DNA from: Podospora pseudoanserina
Lineage: Eukaryota; Ascomycota; Sordariomycetes; Sordariales; Podosporaceae
DNA: 64,000 nt
Direction: 5' to 3'
NCBI RefSeq assembly: GCF_035222485.1
Contig: NC_085921.1
Span: forward strand, 1 to 64,000
Shown: positions 21,601-32,698 of the stretch, one piece after another
How positions within the stretch are numbered: position 1 is the first letter of the stretch
Layout: each line of letters begins with the position of its first letter
Translations under genes and position numbers: made by a program
The notes under the pieces: model-generated
The model's input: only the letters and a program-made list of their open reading frames with translations
Told to the model about the DNA's origin: nothing
The model's database searches: none

Positions 21601-23622
21601 ATGCCAACAGCCTCAAAAGTTAGCCACATCATCGGGGCAGTCGGTCTGGTTCTTGTCACCGTCCTGTACATTGCGCTTCTGCTGATACCATGGGTCTATA
21701 CATGTGACCTCAGCACCGGCCCCGTCTGGGTATCAAATCCCAAGACGTGGACAGAGCTACCTCGTGGGGTTGAACCCATCAATGTGGACCGCATGGCTGA
21801 CTACGACAAAGCGATCAAGATCTTGAACACCATCACCTCCATCTTCGCCATACCAGTCGTGTACGCCGTCGTCCAACGTGCTGCCAGTGTTGGGTCGCAG
21901 TCCAAGCATAACTTGTGGGACAATGCCGCCTTGTCGTGGTTGGCCGTCATCCTCATCATGATCAGTGCGTCACTCATTCTGATCGTTAATCCTCTTGCTA
22001 ACTCATCATGTCCAGCTCTGATTCTACCTCCCATTCGCACTCTTGTCGTGAGCCATGAGACCATCAAGGTTCCAACCTCCTTTCTCGGCCAAGGTGTTAA
22101 GGCTCTTGACGCTACACCTCAAATGCTAGAGATGGTGAGCGAAAATGGGGTGGTGGAAAAAGTCAAACACGGCCTGGTCAACTCCCAAGAGTCTGATAGA
22201 CACCCACAGTTATGGCCCGAAGCTGGCCAGGCATCAGACGTGTCAACAACACCCTCACTCGGCGGGTTTCGTCCAGCCAATGAGCCTGACATAATGGATC
22301 TTTCCCACCAACACATGTTTGTTTCATTAGTCCCCAGACTGAACACGGGCTACTACCGAAGCCATGCTTTGCGGATGAAGAGTCTTCCGGATTGCAAGGC
22401 GATTGCCCAGTTTCTCCCGGTTTGCTCTGGACCAAGACCATTTGCAAGAGTCTTTGAATCACCAAACACCTTGGTGACTGTTTGCGTACCCGGGGCATCA
22501 GGACGCTCGCCATGGCCGGACAGGAGCCAAGACAGACGCGAGATCAAGGAAGATCTGTTTATACGGATGGTCCGGAATGTTTTGACTGGTGATGTCCGAA
22601 ATCCTTCGCAAATTAGGCATCAGAAAATATACCATTGCACAGCAACCACGACAAGGGGGTACTTTGAGTTGCCCAACTATCTCAACGAAGAGAAAGTTGG
22701 GCCACTGCTAAACACATTCCCTGATCTGGGGCTTGATGACCTAGAAGGGCACTTTGTCGACGTGAGGTAAGTCTGCTTACTCCCTCTGGCTTTCGGTAAA
22801 GTGATGCTTACATCAACCAGTCCTAATCGTGACGTGCCGCTTGGCAGCCCCGATTTTGTTCAAAACTTTACCAGCGATCCATTCTTATCCCTCGGGCCGA
22901 CCGAGCCATCAAACATTGCCCCAGGGCCGCTCATGATTTCCGCCCAGGCTCTTTTTGGTAACCAAACTTGGTTCCACACCCTGGCTCGGGCTTTTGTCAA
23001 CAGCACGGCGTCCAACAATTCATCGCTCCCGCGACTTGACGCCCTGGAGACGCTTCAGATGGTGTGCTCGGAAAACAACATGCCTCTGGCACGGTTTTCT
23101 GCCTTTCCTCCAGCCGAGATGGTCATTTCTGACCGCCGCATGTCCAAGGAATGTCAATCCGTTCTCACTCCCCGGAGCAGGCAAGAGGACAGAATCACAG
23201 AGCAACAAGCCGCGACCAAGTTGGAAAACATGATGAACGACTTCCTTTCAGTGTTTGAACGAGGGCCCAACACGACCTTGTGGACTGCCATGGTTCTGGC
23301 AAACGAAGCCGTCTTGCAGGCCGCCACCCAGGATAGTACGTTGGCGCGCAAAGTGTTTGTCGATTTGGGCCAGGTGATGACGAACAAGCCCGTCCTAACC
23401 CAAGGCGCAGTTGTTGGTGTGAGCCTTCTCGTTGCGTTCCAGGTATTGGGGCTGGTAGTTTTGGGAGTGTATTTGATGATTGGGAGCTTTGAACCAGCCT
23501 GGTTCATAAAGAGATTTGCGGGCGATGGGGAGACGGGGGCTGGTAGCAAAGGGGTAACGAACGAGTATGATGAGGAACCCCTGAGGGACCTGAGCACGCC
23601 AGCGGGTAGTGAGAGACGGTAG
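21601..23622 (+). CDS. Large membrane protein with extracellular loop, about 638 aa, unrecognised
   Basis: Modelled as three exons: 21601-21964, 22016-22766 and 22821-23622. The 54-nt second intron is required by frame. The 51-nt first intron is a multiple of three with no stop, but has GTGCGT, a GCTAAC branch site and CAG, so it is probably spliced; retention would add 17 residues. Membrane segments are predicted near residues 10-30 (VGLVLVTVLYIALLLIPWVY), 75-95 and 108-122, and near the C-terminus (VGVSLLVAFQVLGLVVLGVY). The loop between has several N-glycosylation sites (NFTS, NSTAS, NQTW). The shape matches uncharacterised fungal membrane proteins; no function can be given. Confidence 0.75.
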
Positions 23623-24624
23623 GGGGTCGATGTGTGCACGGGCCCTATATACGATTGGCATGCTTGAACCAAGACGACTGACTCGATGAGTTGCAACATT
23701 GGATGGCCAGCACGATTCGTGCGTCCTTGGCTCTGAAATGTGCTGCTACCCCTGAGTCCCATTTTGCGGCATCGCAGATGACGTGATGGTCGGTTATGCA
23801 GTTGTGAATATCATCCCCCACGCTGACCATGGCCCCCACCAAACATGACCGGTTGAGAGCGGATTTAAGCCGGGGCCAGAATGGTGTCACTTTCCTGTCT
23901 TTGACGCGACTCGAAAATTCCCATAGATAACCCCAACCCTTCCCCTTTATGCCGCTTTTGTTGTCGTTGAAAGAAGCACGCCATTATCCTAGCCTCTGGC
24001 AACCATGCTGTGTAGAAATGATAGTTTGAGTAGCTGGGCTTTGCCAACGACGTGCTTACTACTTTGGTCCTAGTGGTTCTGTCTGTTGTTGAGGTCCGGA
24101 CTGGTCGTTGAACAACAGGGACATCACGAACGACATCGGAGATATGCACTTTGCCGCATCAAAAGGGCTGGAAGCGCGGGGTGGACGTCTGTCGGGACCT
24201 ATACCCCGGATCTGGGGCAAGATCCCAGTGGCAATCCATCCCACAGAACAGACAACATCCCAGTGGCTGCTCCGGTGGCCGTCGACTCTCCCGAGGTGCA
24301 ATGCAACTTGCGCATATCACACAATGCCATACACGTGCAAGATTGCGCCATTGATAACAGCTCCAAGGTGGAAAGACTGTCAATCCTGACCATGGCGCAA
24401 GACTTCCTGGTGTTGACAACATTGCTACAAACTGCAACCCTGGCGAGTAAGAGGCCGGGAACGCTGACGTTGTGGTTGAGGATCGCCCTGGCTCTATATA
24501 AACCTCTCCCACATGTTACGTCCGCGGAGATGCAAACTGTGTCTCAGGCGGTACCTACAGCACGAGGTCCTACCCAGCACATCTTCCATCTTGGTTTCCG
24601 GCCTGCCGGAACGCTGCCGTCAAC
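23623..24624. other. Intergenic and promoter region of the permease gene
   Basis: One kilobase without a supported gene. A TATA-like TCTATATAAA at about 24493-24502 lies some 125 nt before the permease start. Open frames between 23645 and 24628 have no domains. Confidence 0.5.
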
Positions 24625-26382
24625 ATGACTCCCACCAACCACGACTCCAAAGACACAAAGGAGGTGGCCTCTCCGTCGCCAAAGATCTTGGCTGACGAGA
24701 AGAAGACGGATACCGGCCTCAGCAGCTCAGACTCTGGTTCAGTCTCCCAAGAGTCACTCGTTGATGCTGATGGTTATGGCTCAACCAACGATCACATCTT
24801 TTCTGATCCGGCTGTGGCGGATCACTGGCGCACCACATACGAAAATGTAAATTATGAGAACAGACATCGCTTCGACCCCAGCTTTACCTGGTCGGCCGAG
24901 GAGGAGCGGAAGCTGGTCAAGAAGATTGACCGTAGAATCATGCTTTGGTACGTACCTACCACACACTCTTTCCAAAATGGAATTCTCTTACTAATGGATT
25001 CGGTCTACAGGGCATGGATCATGTTTTGTGGTCTCGATTTGCATCGTCGAAACATCAACCGCGCCATTACGGATAGGATGCTGGAAGAGATTGGCATGGA
25101 CACGAACGACTTCAATTACGGCCAGACCTTGTTCTTGGCGTCTTTCTTGGTGGCAGAACTTCCATCTGGGCTCATCAGCAAGAGGGTCGGTGCTGACCGT
25201 TGGATTCCCTTCCTCATCTGCAGCTGGTCCATTGTGGCTGGCTCGCAGGCGTTCCTCAAGACCAAGGCTGGATTTTATGTCATTAAGGTGTTATTGGGCT
25301 TCCTGATGGGCGGGTTCATCCCCGACATCGTGCTGTGGCTCACCTACTTCTTCAAGTCCAACGAACTGCCCACCCGTCTCGCCTGGTTCTGGACGGCCCT
25401 CAGCACGGTGAACATTGTCGGTTCTCTTCTCGCTGCTGGCATCCTCAAGATGCGAGGAATTGGTGGCTGGAGTGGTTGGCAGTGGCTCTTTCTGCTCGAA
25501 GGCATCGTGACACTCCTTATCGGCACCTTTTCGTGGGTTCTCATGCCCCCCGGACCCTGTCAAACCCGTAACTGGTTCCGGGGCAAAGACGGCTGGTTTT
25601 CAGACCGCGAGGAATCCATCATTGTGAATCGGCTGCTCCGCGATGACCCCTCCAAGGGCGACATGAACAATCGCCAGGGTGTTGGTCTTGTCCTCCTCTG
25701 GAAGACCATCAAGGACTGGGAGATGTGGCCGTTGTATCTCATTGGTTTGACCACCTACATCCCCCCCTCGCCCCTCAACACCTATATGTCCTTCATTTTG
25801 CGACAAATGGGCTTTGGCGTCTTTGAAGCCAACTTGATGGCCATTCCGGCTCAGTTCATGTTTGCCGTCAACTTGCTCATCATCACTTGGGTGTCCAAGC
25901 GATTCAAAGAGAGGTCAATCGTCTCCTCCATCAGCAACATTTGGATGTTTCCCTTCTTCGTGGCCTTGGTCGCATATCCGAATGCTTCTCCATGGGCTCG
26001 CTATGGAATCATGACTGGTCTTTTGTCCTACCCTTACTGCCACGCCATTCTGGTCGGCTGGAACGCACGCAACAGCAACGCGGTCCGGACAAGAGCCGTG
26101 TCGGCTGCCCTTTACAATATGTTTGTCCAGAGCGGCAACATCCTCGCCAGCAACATTTACCGTGACGAGGATAGGCCGTTTTACGTTCGTGGAAACCGGA
26201 TTCTGCTTGGTATTGTCTGTTACAACATTGTGCAGTTTTACTTTGTCAAAGCCTTTTACATCTGGAGGAACAAGCTGAGGGACGCCAAATGGAATGAGCT
26301 CACACCGGAGCAACAGGAGGATTATACTCTCAACAGCGAGGACGAGGGCCTGAAAAGACTGGATTTCCGGTTTGCTCACTGA
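24625..26382 (+). CDS. Major facilitator permease, Dal5-type (anion:cation symporter family), 564 aa
   Basis: Two exons (24625-24947, 25011-26382). The 63-nt intron is a multiple of three without a stop, but GTACGT and CTACAG ends and an ACTAAT branch site mark it, and its removal joins RRIMLW to AWIMFCGLDL as expected. A long charged N-terminal tail precedes about twelve membrane spans. Hallmarks of the allantoate/pantothenate/nicotinate transporter group are IDRRIMLW, NFNYGQTLF-like DFNYGQTLFLASFLVAELPS, the amphipathic DREESIIVNRLLRDDPSKGD loop, and the late motif NSNAVRTRAVSAALYNM. The substrate is probably a carboxylate, vitamin or ureide (inference). It acts at the plasma membrane. Confidence 0.93.
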   Translation: MTPTNHDSKDTKEVASPSPKILADEKKTDTGLSSSDSGSVSQESLVDADGYGSTNDHIFSDPAVADHWRTTYENVNYENRHRFDPSFTWSAEEERKLVKKIDRRIMLWYVPTTHSFQNGILLLMDSVYRAWIMFCGLDLHRRNINRAITDRMLEEIGMDTNDFNYGQTLFLASFLVAELPSGLISKRVGADRWIPFLICSWSIVAGSQAFLKTKAGFYVIKVLLGFLMGGFIPDIVLWLTYFFKSNELPTRLAWFWTALSTVNIVGSLLAAGILKMRGIGGWSGWQWLFLLEGIVTLLIGTFSWVLMPPGPCQTRNWFRGKDGWFSDREESIIVNRLLRDDPSKGDMNNRQGVGLVLLWKTIKDWEMWPLYLIGLTTYIPPSPLNTYMSFILRQMGFGVFEANLMAIPAQFMFAVNLLIITWVSKRFKERSIVSSISNIWMFPFFVALVAYPNASPWARYGIMTGLLSYPYCHAILVGWNARNSNAVRTRAVSAALYNMFVQSGNILASNIYRDEDRPFYVRGNRILLGIVCYNIVQFYFVKAFYIWRNKLRDAKWNELTPEQQEDYTLNSEDEGLKRLDFRFAH

Positions 26383-27087
26383 TTGTTGGATCCATGCCTA
26401 GAGAAGAGGGAAGAGATGGCCGGATAGGAACAGACTTTGGAGTTGAAGTTGAGTGGGAGATACGACAAACCCTATATTAGCAGGGAAATCAGGCTGTTTT
26501 GGAGTTTATGATACCAGGGGAAAGAAAAGTAGCTTTTGTTTTGTATTCATGACCTTACTCCTCTTCTTGTCCTCCGCATGCCAGTGTCAGTGTCATGACC
26601 ACCCCTAACCCTAATTTCAGCTCTGAACACGACCCCTGTCTCTGGCTCAGACCAATCAACAGACAGAGAGTTCATCTCTTCTACTTACCAAGTGTCACAG
26701 ACCAACACGTCAGAAAATTGCATCTTTTGCGCGACTTTCTGTTGGGTCAGTTTTGACCAAAACAGACCTTCTTGAGCCAACACCACGATGAGCCCGACGA
26801 TGCTGCTTTCAGGGGGACCTTTCCAGTTTCGAGTTAGCGTGTCTCAATCACCCCACACAGTGACCCAGTCAGCGGGCCGAGATTCGGTGGCATGTGGATC
26901 GATGCGGCACACCGCTCTTCCCTGTCAACCTCATTTTTGACTCCTCTTTTGACGTTGTCAAACCCTAGGTGTGCGGTACCTCGCGGCTAGGGACCCCCCT
27001 TTGTTCTTGCTTCCTGTGATTCCCACAGTCCCTGACTTGGCACAGCCTGTACGCCCTCGATTACTAGACGGCGGGAGTATCTTCGAG
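26383..27087. other. Intergenic with a short telomere-like motif
   Basis: No gene is seen. CCCTAACCCTAA at 26603-26614 equals two units of the fungal telomere repeat (TTAGGG on the other strand), far too short to be a telomere but a possible binding site for TTAGGG-recognising factors. An open frame continues upstream of 27088 but begins at GTG. Confidence 0.45.
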
Positions 27088-28663
27088 ATGGAGCTTTTCC
27101 CTGACCTGGGGGCATGGCTGTTCCGTTCTGTCAGGCGCGATACCTTTGCCGAAAGCCCCATTCTAACAATCCAGAGGCTTAAGTTGCTCCCCCAACCAAT
27201 CGGAGACTCGGACAAGGACGTGCTGGTCGGTGCTGTCCTCAACTTGGGATCCAGTCTGTCTCAGGCCCTCCACATCCTCCTCGAATTGCTGCCCGAAGAT
27301 AAAGCCGGCGAGCGCCTCGGGGAGATACTCTGCCCAACACTGGGGCAGCTTCTGGCCTCTCTTCAAACTACCCTGTCTGCTTTTGAAGACCAGACACCGA
27401 CAAGACAAGTATCTTTACGAGGTGGACAACTGAAGCATAGCCGGTCTGAATCAGCGCTGCGATCCGCAGCCAGCTTGCCCAAACTCACTCCCCGTCCACT
27501 TACACCGATATTGATGAAAAGGACGCCGCCTGAGACTCCAAAGACACCTCGGCCAAGCGAAGGTGTGATCCATACACGTTTTGTCTCCAGTCCGTTACGA
27601 TTTGCGAGACCAGCTGCCAACCAGACAAGGTCACGCCATCATCGAAAAGACACAGAAGAGTTTCCGAGGCTACATGAAGATATCTCTACCCCACATCGAC
27701 AACATGAACAAAAACGCAAACCACCAACACCTCCAGCATCTTACAGGCAAGAAACATCCGGCCTTCACAATGCTCTAAAGTCCGAGTTGAGAGTCCAGGC
27801 TGCCATCAGGGTAGCAGTTGACTCTTTGGAATTTGCCGAAAGTCAGCTCCAGCTAGTCAAAGAAATTAATCAATTGCATGGAGGCAGTCAGTCGCCCCCC
27901 CTTTTCTGATTCAAGGTAGGACCGCTAACCCCGACAGGCTTCGATCTTATGCGAAAAAACTTCTACTCTGGCTACAATAACCTCTTGCTACGTGCCCTCG
28001 AACTTGAGCAGCTGGAGTCTGAGCGGTCGTCATCAAGGCCAGTTACTAACAACGATCCGTCGAGGTGGGGTCATCAAAGACAGCAGCCATCTATACATGT
28101 TTCTTTCCCAGCAAACATGCCCACGCCGCCCTACAAAGCCTCGAGCCCTCTTCGGGCTGGCATGTCGAGGGGCAACACAACAGTCCCAGCGAGGATGCCA
28201 ACCTCGGACTCGGAGGGAGAGATTGGTTCAAGACAAGGAATGACGAGGAGAAACACAATACAGGGCATCAAGCAAGAGAGTATGTTTGCCAAGTACCTCG
28301 CAATGGACTTGAACTGACCAATATCCCATAGATGACCAAGACTTTGTTAGACCAGCCATTAAACGTCGATTATCGCTAGCAGAAGAATTAGCACTGGCGG
28401 GTGACGACTCTGACTCTGAGTACGGCCACAGCGGCAGTGAGAACGGAGATGAGTCTGCTACCGACATGGCGGGTGAAGCGAGTGAGGAAGAGGCGAGTCA
28501 ACAGAGCGAGAGTCAGGCTGACAGTGACAATGACGATGGTCGGTATGATAGCGACCACCACGGCGGTGGGGGGGAAGAGAGTAGCAGCAGCTCAAACGAG
28601 TTTGCCATGGGAGAGCACGACGGAAGGAACGACCCGACAGTGAAACAGGCGAAGTATTTATAA
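27088..28663 (+). CDS. Unrecognised protein with acidic Ser-rich tail, 490 aa
   Basis: Three exons: 27088-27886, 27938-28279 and 28332-28663. The 51- and 52-nt introns have CTAAC or CTGACC branch sites; the first uses a weak GTCAGT donor. The start is the first ATG of the open frame (MELFPDLGAWLF). Residues 30-110 look helical and folded (LVGAVLNLGSSLSQALHILL). A Pro/Arg/Ser-rich linker with many TP and SP sites follows, then a short conserved-looking helix, FDLMRKNFYSGYNNLLLRAL. The last ~110 residues are dominated by Asp, Glu and Ser (DDSDSEYGHSGSENGDE). The layout suggests a nuclear, phosphorylated scaffold-like protein (inference); the family is not recognised. Confidence 0.75.
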
Positions 28664-29073
28664 ATACCAGCGTGAATAGGCAGGGGTATAAATGGGAACG
28701 GGAAGCACATTTTTCATAAATGCGTCCAAGGTATATATCACAAGCATGAAATTACCGGTTTTCGAGACTGGGGTGAGGATTGGGTTGGACATGAATGGTG
28801 TGACGCGGCGCGGTCCAATACCAGGCCAAGCACGCCATCTCCTGTCCCTCACACGCAAACTGATGCGATTCCGTCCATATTGCCATCTACGCAACCTTTT
28901 GGAACAGGCCCGCTTTGGTTTACAAATCCAACATCGCCGTGGATTCCGGTTCTGGTGGAAAATGCTGTTTCCGCGATCCATCAACATTTTTGTTCCGACA
29001 AACATTTGGCAACAGGTGAACGAATGTACAGCCCGAGGTAGATACGTGTGTACTAGCTGTTTACTTTCTCAGA
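28664..29073. other. Intergenic, 5' region of the amino-acid permease
   Basis: An open frame at 28692-29081 overlaps the permease start in another frame and has no domain; it is taken as 5' untranslated sequence. Confidence 0.4.
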
Positions 29074-30959
29074 ATGCCTAACCAGTCAACTTCACATGGA
29101 GAGACAACACCTCTTCTTCGAGCGCCTCCCTCAGCTGCCGTCGTCCACATCAGCCAAGGCCACCGACGTCAGAAATCCAGCTCGACATCCGCCTCGTCCA
29201 CAACACTCAAAAGCGGTGATATCATCTCGACAACTCGCAGAGACATTGAAGATGATGTGCTTCCCGAGACAGCCGTCCTGGGACGTACTCTAGGTTGGAG
29301 AAGTGCCTACATTTTGATCATCTCGCGGGTCATCGGGTCTGGCATCTTTGCAACTCCGGGGAGCATAGTCAGTTCAGTGGGGAGTATCGGTCTCAGCCTC
29401 ACCCTTTGGGTCGCCGGTGCCGTTTTGAGTTGGTTTGGATTGGCTGTTGGATTGGAATATGGATGTATGCTTCCGCGCTCAGGTGGTAAGTCAATCTCGG
29501 CTATCCTCAACAACAGCATCCTTACTTACACACGTCCGTTTTGAAATCTGCCACAGGCGACAAGGTATACTTGGAATTCACTTATCGTCGCCCTCGATTT
29601 CTGGCGTCGACCATTGTAGCTGTTCACGCTGTACTTTTGGGGTTCACGGCAAGCAACTGTATCGTTTTTGGCGAGTACACCCTCTTCGCACTCGGGAAGC
29701 AGCCCTCGGAACACAAAGTCGAGGTTCGGGCTCTCGCTGTGGCTTTAATGACGCTGATTACCCTCATTCATGGTTGCTTTCTTAGGACGGGGATATTCAT
29801 CCAAAACCTGCTGGGTTGGATCAAGATTGGCTTGATCATGTTTATGACACTTGCTTCTGCCGTGGTGGTCCTGGCCGGCTACCGTCCCACAACCCCATCC
29901 GAAACCACGCGGCTACTGCTACCTTCCTGGGATAGTATCTGGGAGGGGTCTGTCTGGAACTGGGGCATCATCAGCACTGCCTTGTTCAAGGTTTTCTACT
30001 CGTATGCGGGACTGCAAAACGTCAACAATGTGCTCAACGAAGTGCGGGACCCAGTCAAGACGCTGAAATCAGCCGCACCCACTGCCTTGTTTACAGCTTG
30101 TCTCCTCTACTTTCTGGTCAATGTCGCCTATTTTCTCATTGTGCCATTGGATGAGATTAAGCAGAGTGGTGAGCTGATTGCAGCGCTGTTCTTCCAGAGG
30201 CTGCTGGGGGAAACGACCGGGCGGATCTTCCTGCCTCTAGCTGTGGCTATTTCGGCTGCTGGAAATGTTATGGTTGTCACATTCTCCTTGGTATGTGCCA
30301 ACACCTTGAGCTGAACGGTGATCGTCGCTAACTCCCAACGCTCAAGGCGAGACTGAACCAAGAGATTGCTCGCCAGGGTCTCCTACCTTATGGACATCTC
30401 TGGTCGTCCTCTCAGCCGTTGGGAGCCCCTTTGGGAGCACTCATGGTCCATTACATCCCCTCTGTGGTGGTGATATGCGTCCCAGCTCGCAACATATACT
30501 CCTTCATTCTTGATGTGGAAGGATATCCTGGTCAGTTCTTTGTTTTGGCGACTAGTCTTGGTCTCATTTGGCTTCGGAAGACGAGACCAGATCTGAGACG
30601 TCCATACAAAGCATTCCTACCTGCAGTGTGGGCACGAATCGTGTTATCTATTGCCATGATTGCAGCCCCATTCATGCCCATGGCTGGTGAGAGCCATGGT
30701 GATCATTTGTTCAGGGTCAGTTATGCATTGCTGGGCATTTCCGTGTAAGTATCAGATGACATGCACGCCGCAAACTATGAGAGCATGACTGATTCGATGT
30801 GGTAGACTTTTATTGGCGGTTCTCTACTGGTTTGTGCTTGTCGTTGTTCTTCCTAAACTAGGCGGATACGAATTAGACGAAACAACCGAGGTCTTGGGGG
30901 ATGGCACAGCTATTACAAAACTCATCCGTGTTGCAAAAGAAGACGAACACACCACTTGA
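29074..30959 (+). CDS. APC-family amino-acid permease, Mup1-like, 565 aa
   Basis: Four exons: 29074-29485, 29557-30290, 30347-30744 and 30806-30959. Introns are 71, 56 and 61 nt, and phases fit. An N-terminal Ser/Thr-rich cytosolic tail (ETTPLL, ISTTRRDIEDD) precedes about twelve membrane spans. The first span carries the substrate motif GSGIFATPG, typical of the LAT/methionine permease branch of the amino acid-polyamine-organocation superfamily. Later motifs are FYSYAGLQNVNNVLNEVRDP and the tail segment WLRKTRPDLRRPYKAFLPAV. It probably imports methionine or related neutral amino acids at the plasma membrane, energised by protons; the exact substrate is inference. Confidence 0.92.
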
Positions 30960-31392
30960 CTACCTAGTATAAAAGGATCCCGCTGTGTGGTTCTTCACAT
31001 GCTGCTGTGTCTATCAATCGATTGTAAAGATGGAAGATTGCGGTACCAAATCCAGAAAGCACCAACATCGCTCCCAGAAAGATCAATTTTGTATTTCAAA
31101 GCAGTCCTACAAAGTGTTACCAGTCCCGGAAAGATTTGAAAATCTTGCTGAACAATCACCCGGCTACCACCGGAATTATCCCGACACCGACCAACGAGAC
31201 CGTTTCTTCGTTGCGTCACCGATGGCGTGACGATCACCAGAACCACCATGTCTTACGGCACTCGGCAATCTCACTAATGCAAAGATTGTTTCATCAAGGC
31301 AAGCAGACACTGAGCAGCAACATATAAAGAAGAGGATCCGATACTCTATCCAATTCTCATCACAGCTACACCATCCATCGTTCCCTATCATC
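30960..31392. other. Intergenic and promoter of the CmcJ-like gene
   Basis: A TATA-like CATATAAAG at about 31321 lies some 72 nt before the start at 31393. Nothing else is recognised. Confidence 0.45.
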
Positions 31393-32398
31393 ATGGCTGC
31401 AGCTGCTGTTGCCTCTCCTGCTGTCAATGCCATTGGGCCCATCAACTCCCATGGTTTAGAATTCGGCAAGCCTCTCAAGCACAACGTCCACACCAAATTC
31501 AACTATTACAAGGACCGTGGCGATGGTTCTGCCCCTGCCCCATATGTTATTGGGTAAGGCCACGGTCTCCCCTTCCTTGAGGCATCATGTTGCCCATTAA
31601 CAGTTGCTTACAATTGCATCTAGTCGTCCAGAGACCTTGATTGAGCGCCCTCGTGTCGAGATCGACGCAGTCGTCACCGATATTACGGGCGACGAGAGCA
31701 AGTACACGCTTGACAGTCACGGATTTCAGTTTTACCGGCACGAAAGCAAAGAGAAGGATTTTTCCGACGATGACAAGATCAAGGCCGAATATTACCCGGA
31801 AGTCGAGCAGCTGCTGAAGGATGCGTAAGTCTATGGTCCGAGAACCAGACAGAATCCAAAACTGATCAGAGCCAGGACCGGAGCCCATCGCGTCTACATC
31901 TTTGACCACACAATTCGCCGCGGTAGCCAGGATAACCGTGCACCTGACGCTGGATTCCGTGGTCCCGTACGCAGCGTCCACGTTGACCAATCGTACGAGG
32001 CATCTCGCCAAAGGGTGCGCTATCACTTGCCGGACGAGGCGGATGAGCTCCTTGGTAAACGGTTTCAAATCATCAATGTCTGGCGTCCAATCAAGACCAT
32101 CTTCCGCGACCCTCTGGGCGTGGCTGATGCTCATTCGGTTCCGGACTCAGACCTGATTGGTGCTGCTCTCATCTACCCTGATCGAGCCGGTGAGACATAT
32201 GTGGTGAAGCCCAACTCATCCCACAAGTGGTACTTCAAATACGCGCAGACCCCTGAGGAGGTTACTTTGATCAAGTGCTTCGATACCGAGGAGGGGGTCG
32301 CAAGAAGGGTGCCGCACTCTTCGTTCATTGACCCAGATGAGGAAGATAAGGCACCAAGGGAGAGCATCGAGGTTCGGACTTTGGTCTTTTATGATTAG
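31393..32398 (+). CDS. CmcJ/AsaB-like putative Fe(II) oxygenase, 294 aa
   Basis: Three exons: 31393-31553, 31624-31824 and 31876-32398. Introns are 70 and 51 nt, and phases fit. Family signatures are HTKFNYYKDRGDGSAP near the N-terminus, TGAHRVYIFDHTIRR, the HxD metal pair in VHVDQS, the long conserved FQIINVWRPIK, DLIGAALIYP, HKWYFKYAQTPEE, LIKCFDTEEG, the distal His in PHSSF, and a C-terminal RESIEVRTLVFYD. The group includes CmcJ of cephamycin synthesis and AsaB-type hydroxylases of fungal secondary metabolism, and is thought to use the 2-oxoglutarate fold. The substrate is unknown. No polyketide or peptide synthase lies in the window, so it is not part of a visible cluster. Confidence 0.9.
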
Positions 32399-32698
32399 GA
32401 ATGTTATTTCGATGATGATAACGGATGAAGATGGATCAAGTTGGGTAATCAATGACTGAATACATGTTCCTCCATCCCCAAAGTCCTTGTCTTGTTGCTA
32501 CAACTGCATATTTTGTGTCCAAGAATCACGATCGATACCTATTACTATCAGCCATCTAGACAAGTCAATCGACTGGCACTCCAGGAGCCTTGGTGTAAGC
32601 CCAGTTTCAAGCCTTCTGGTCCGCACAGGGAATTGATAGCTATTATATAATTACTGCTACCCGGGTATTACACTGTATTCCATGACACTTCCTCCCCC

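Noticed and set aside
28692-29081. 129-codon frame before the amino-acid permease
   Set aside because: Overlaps the permease start in another phase and fits an untranslated leader.
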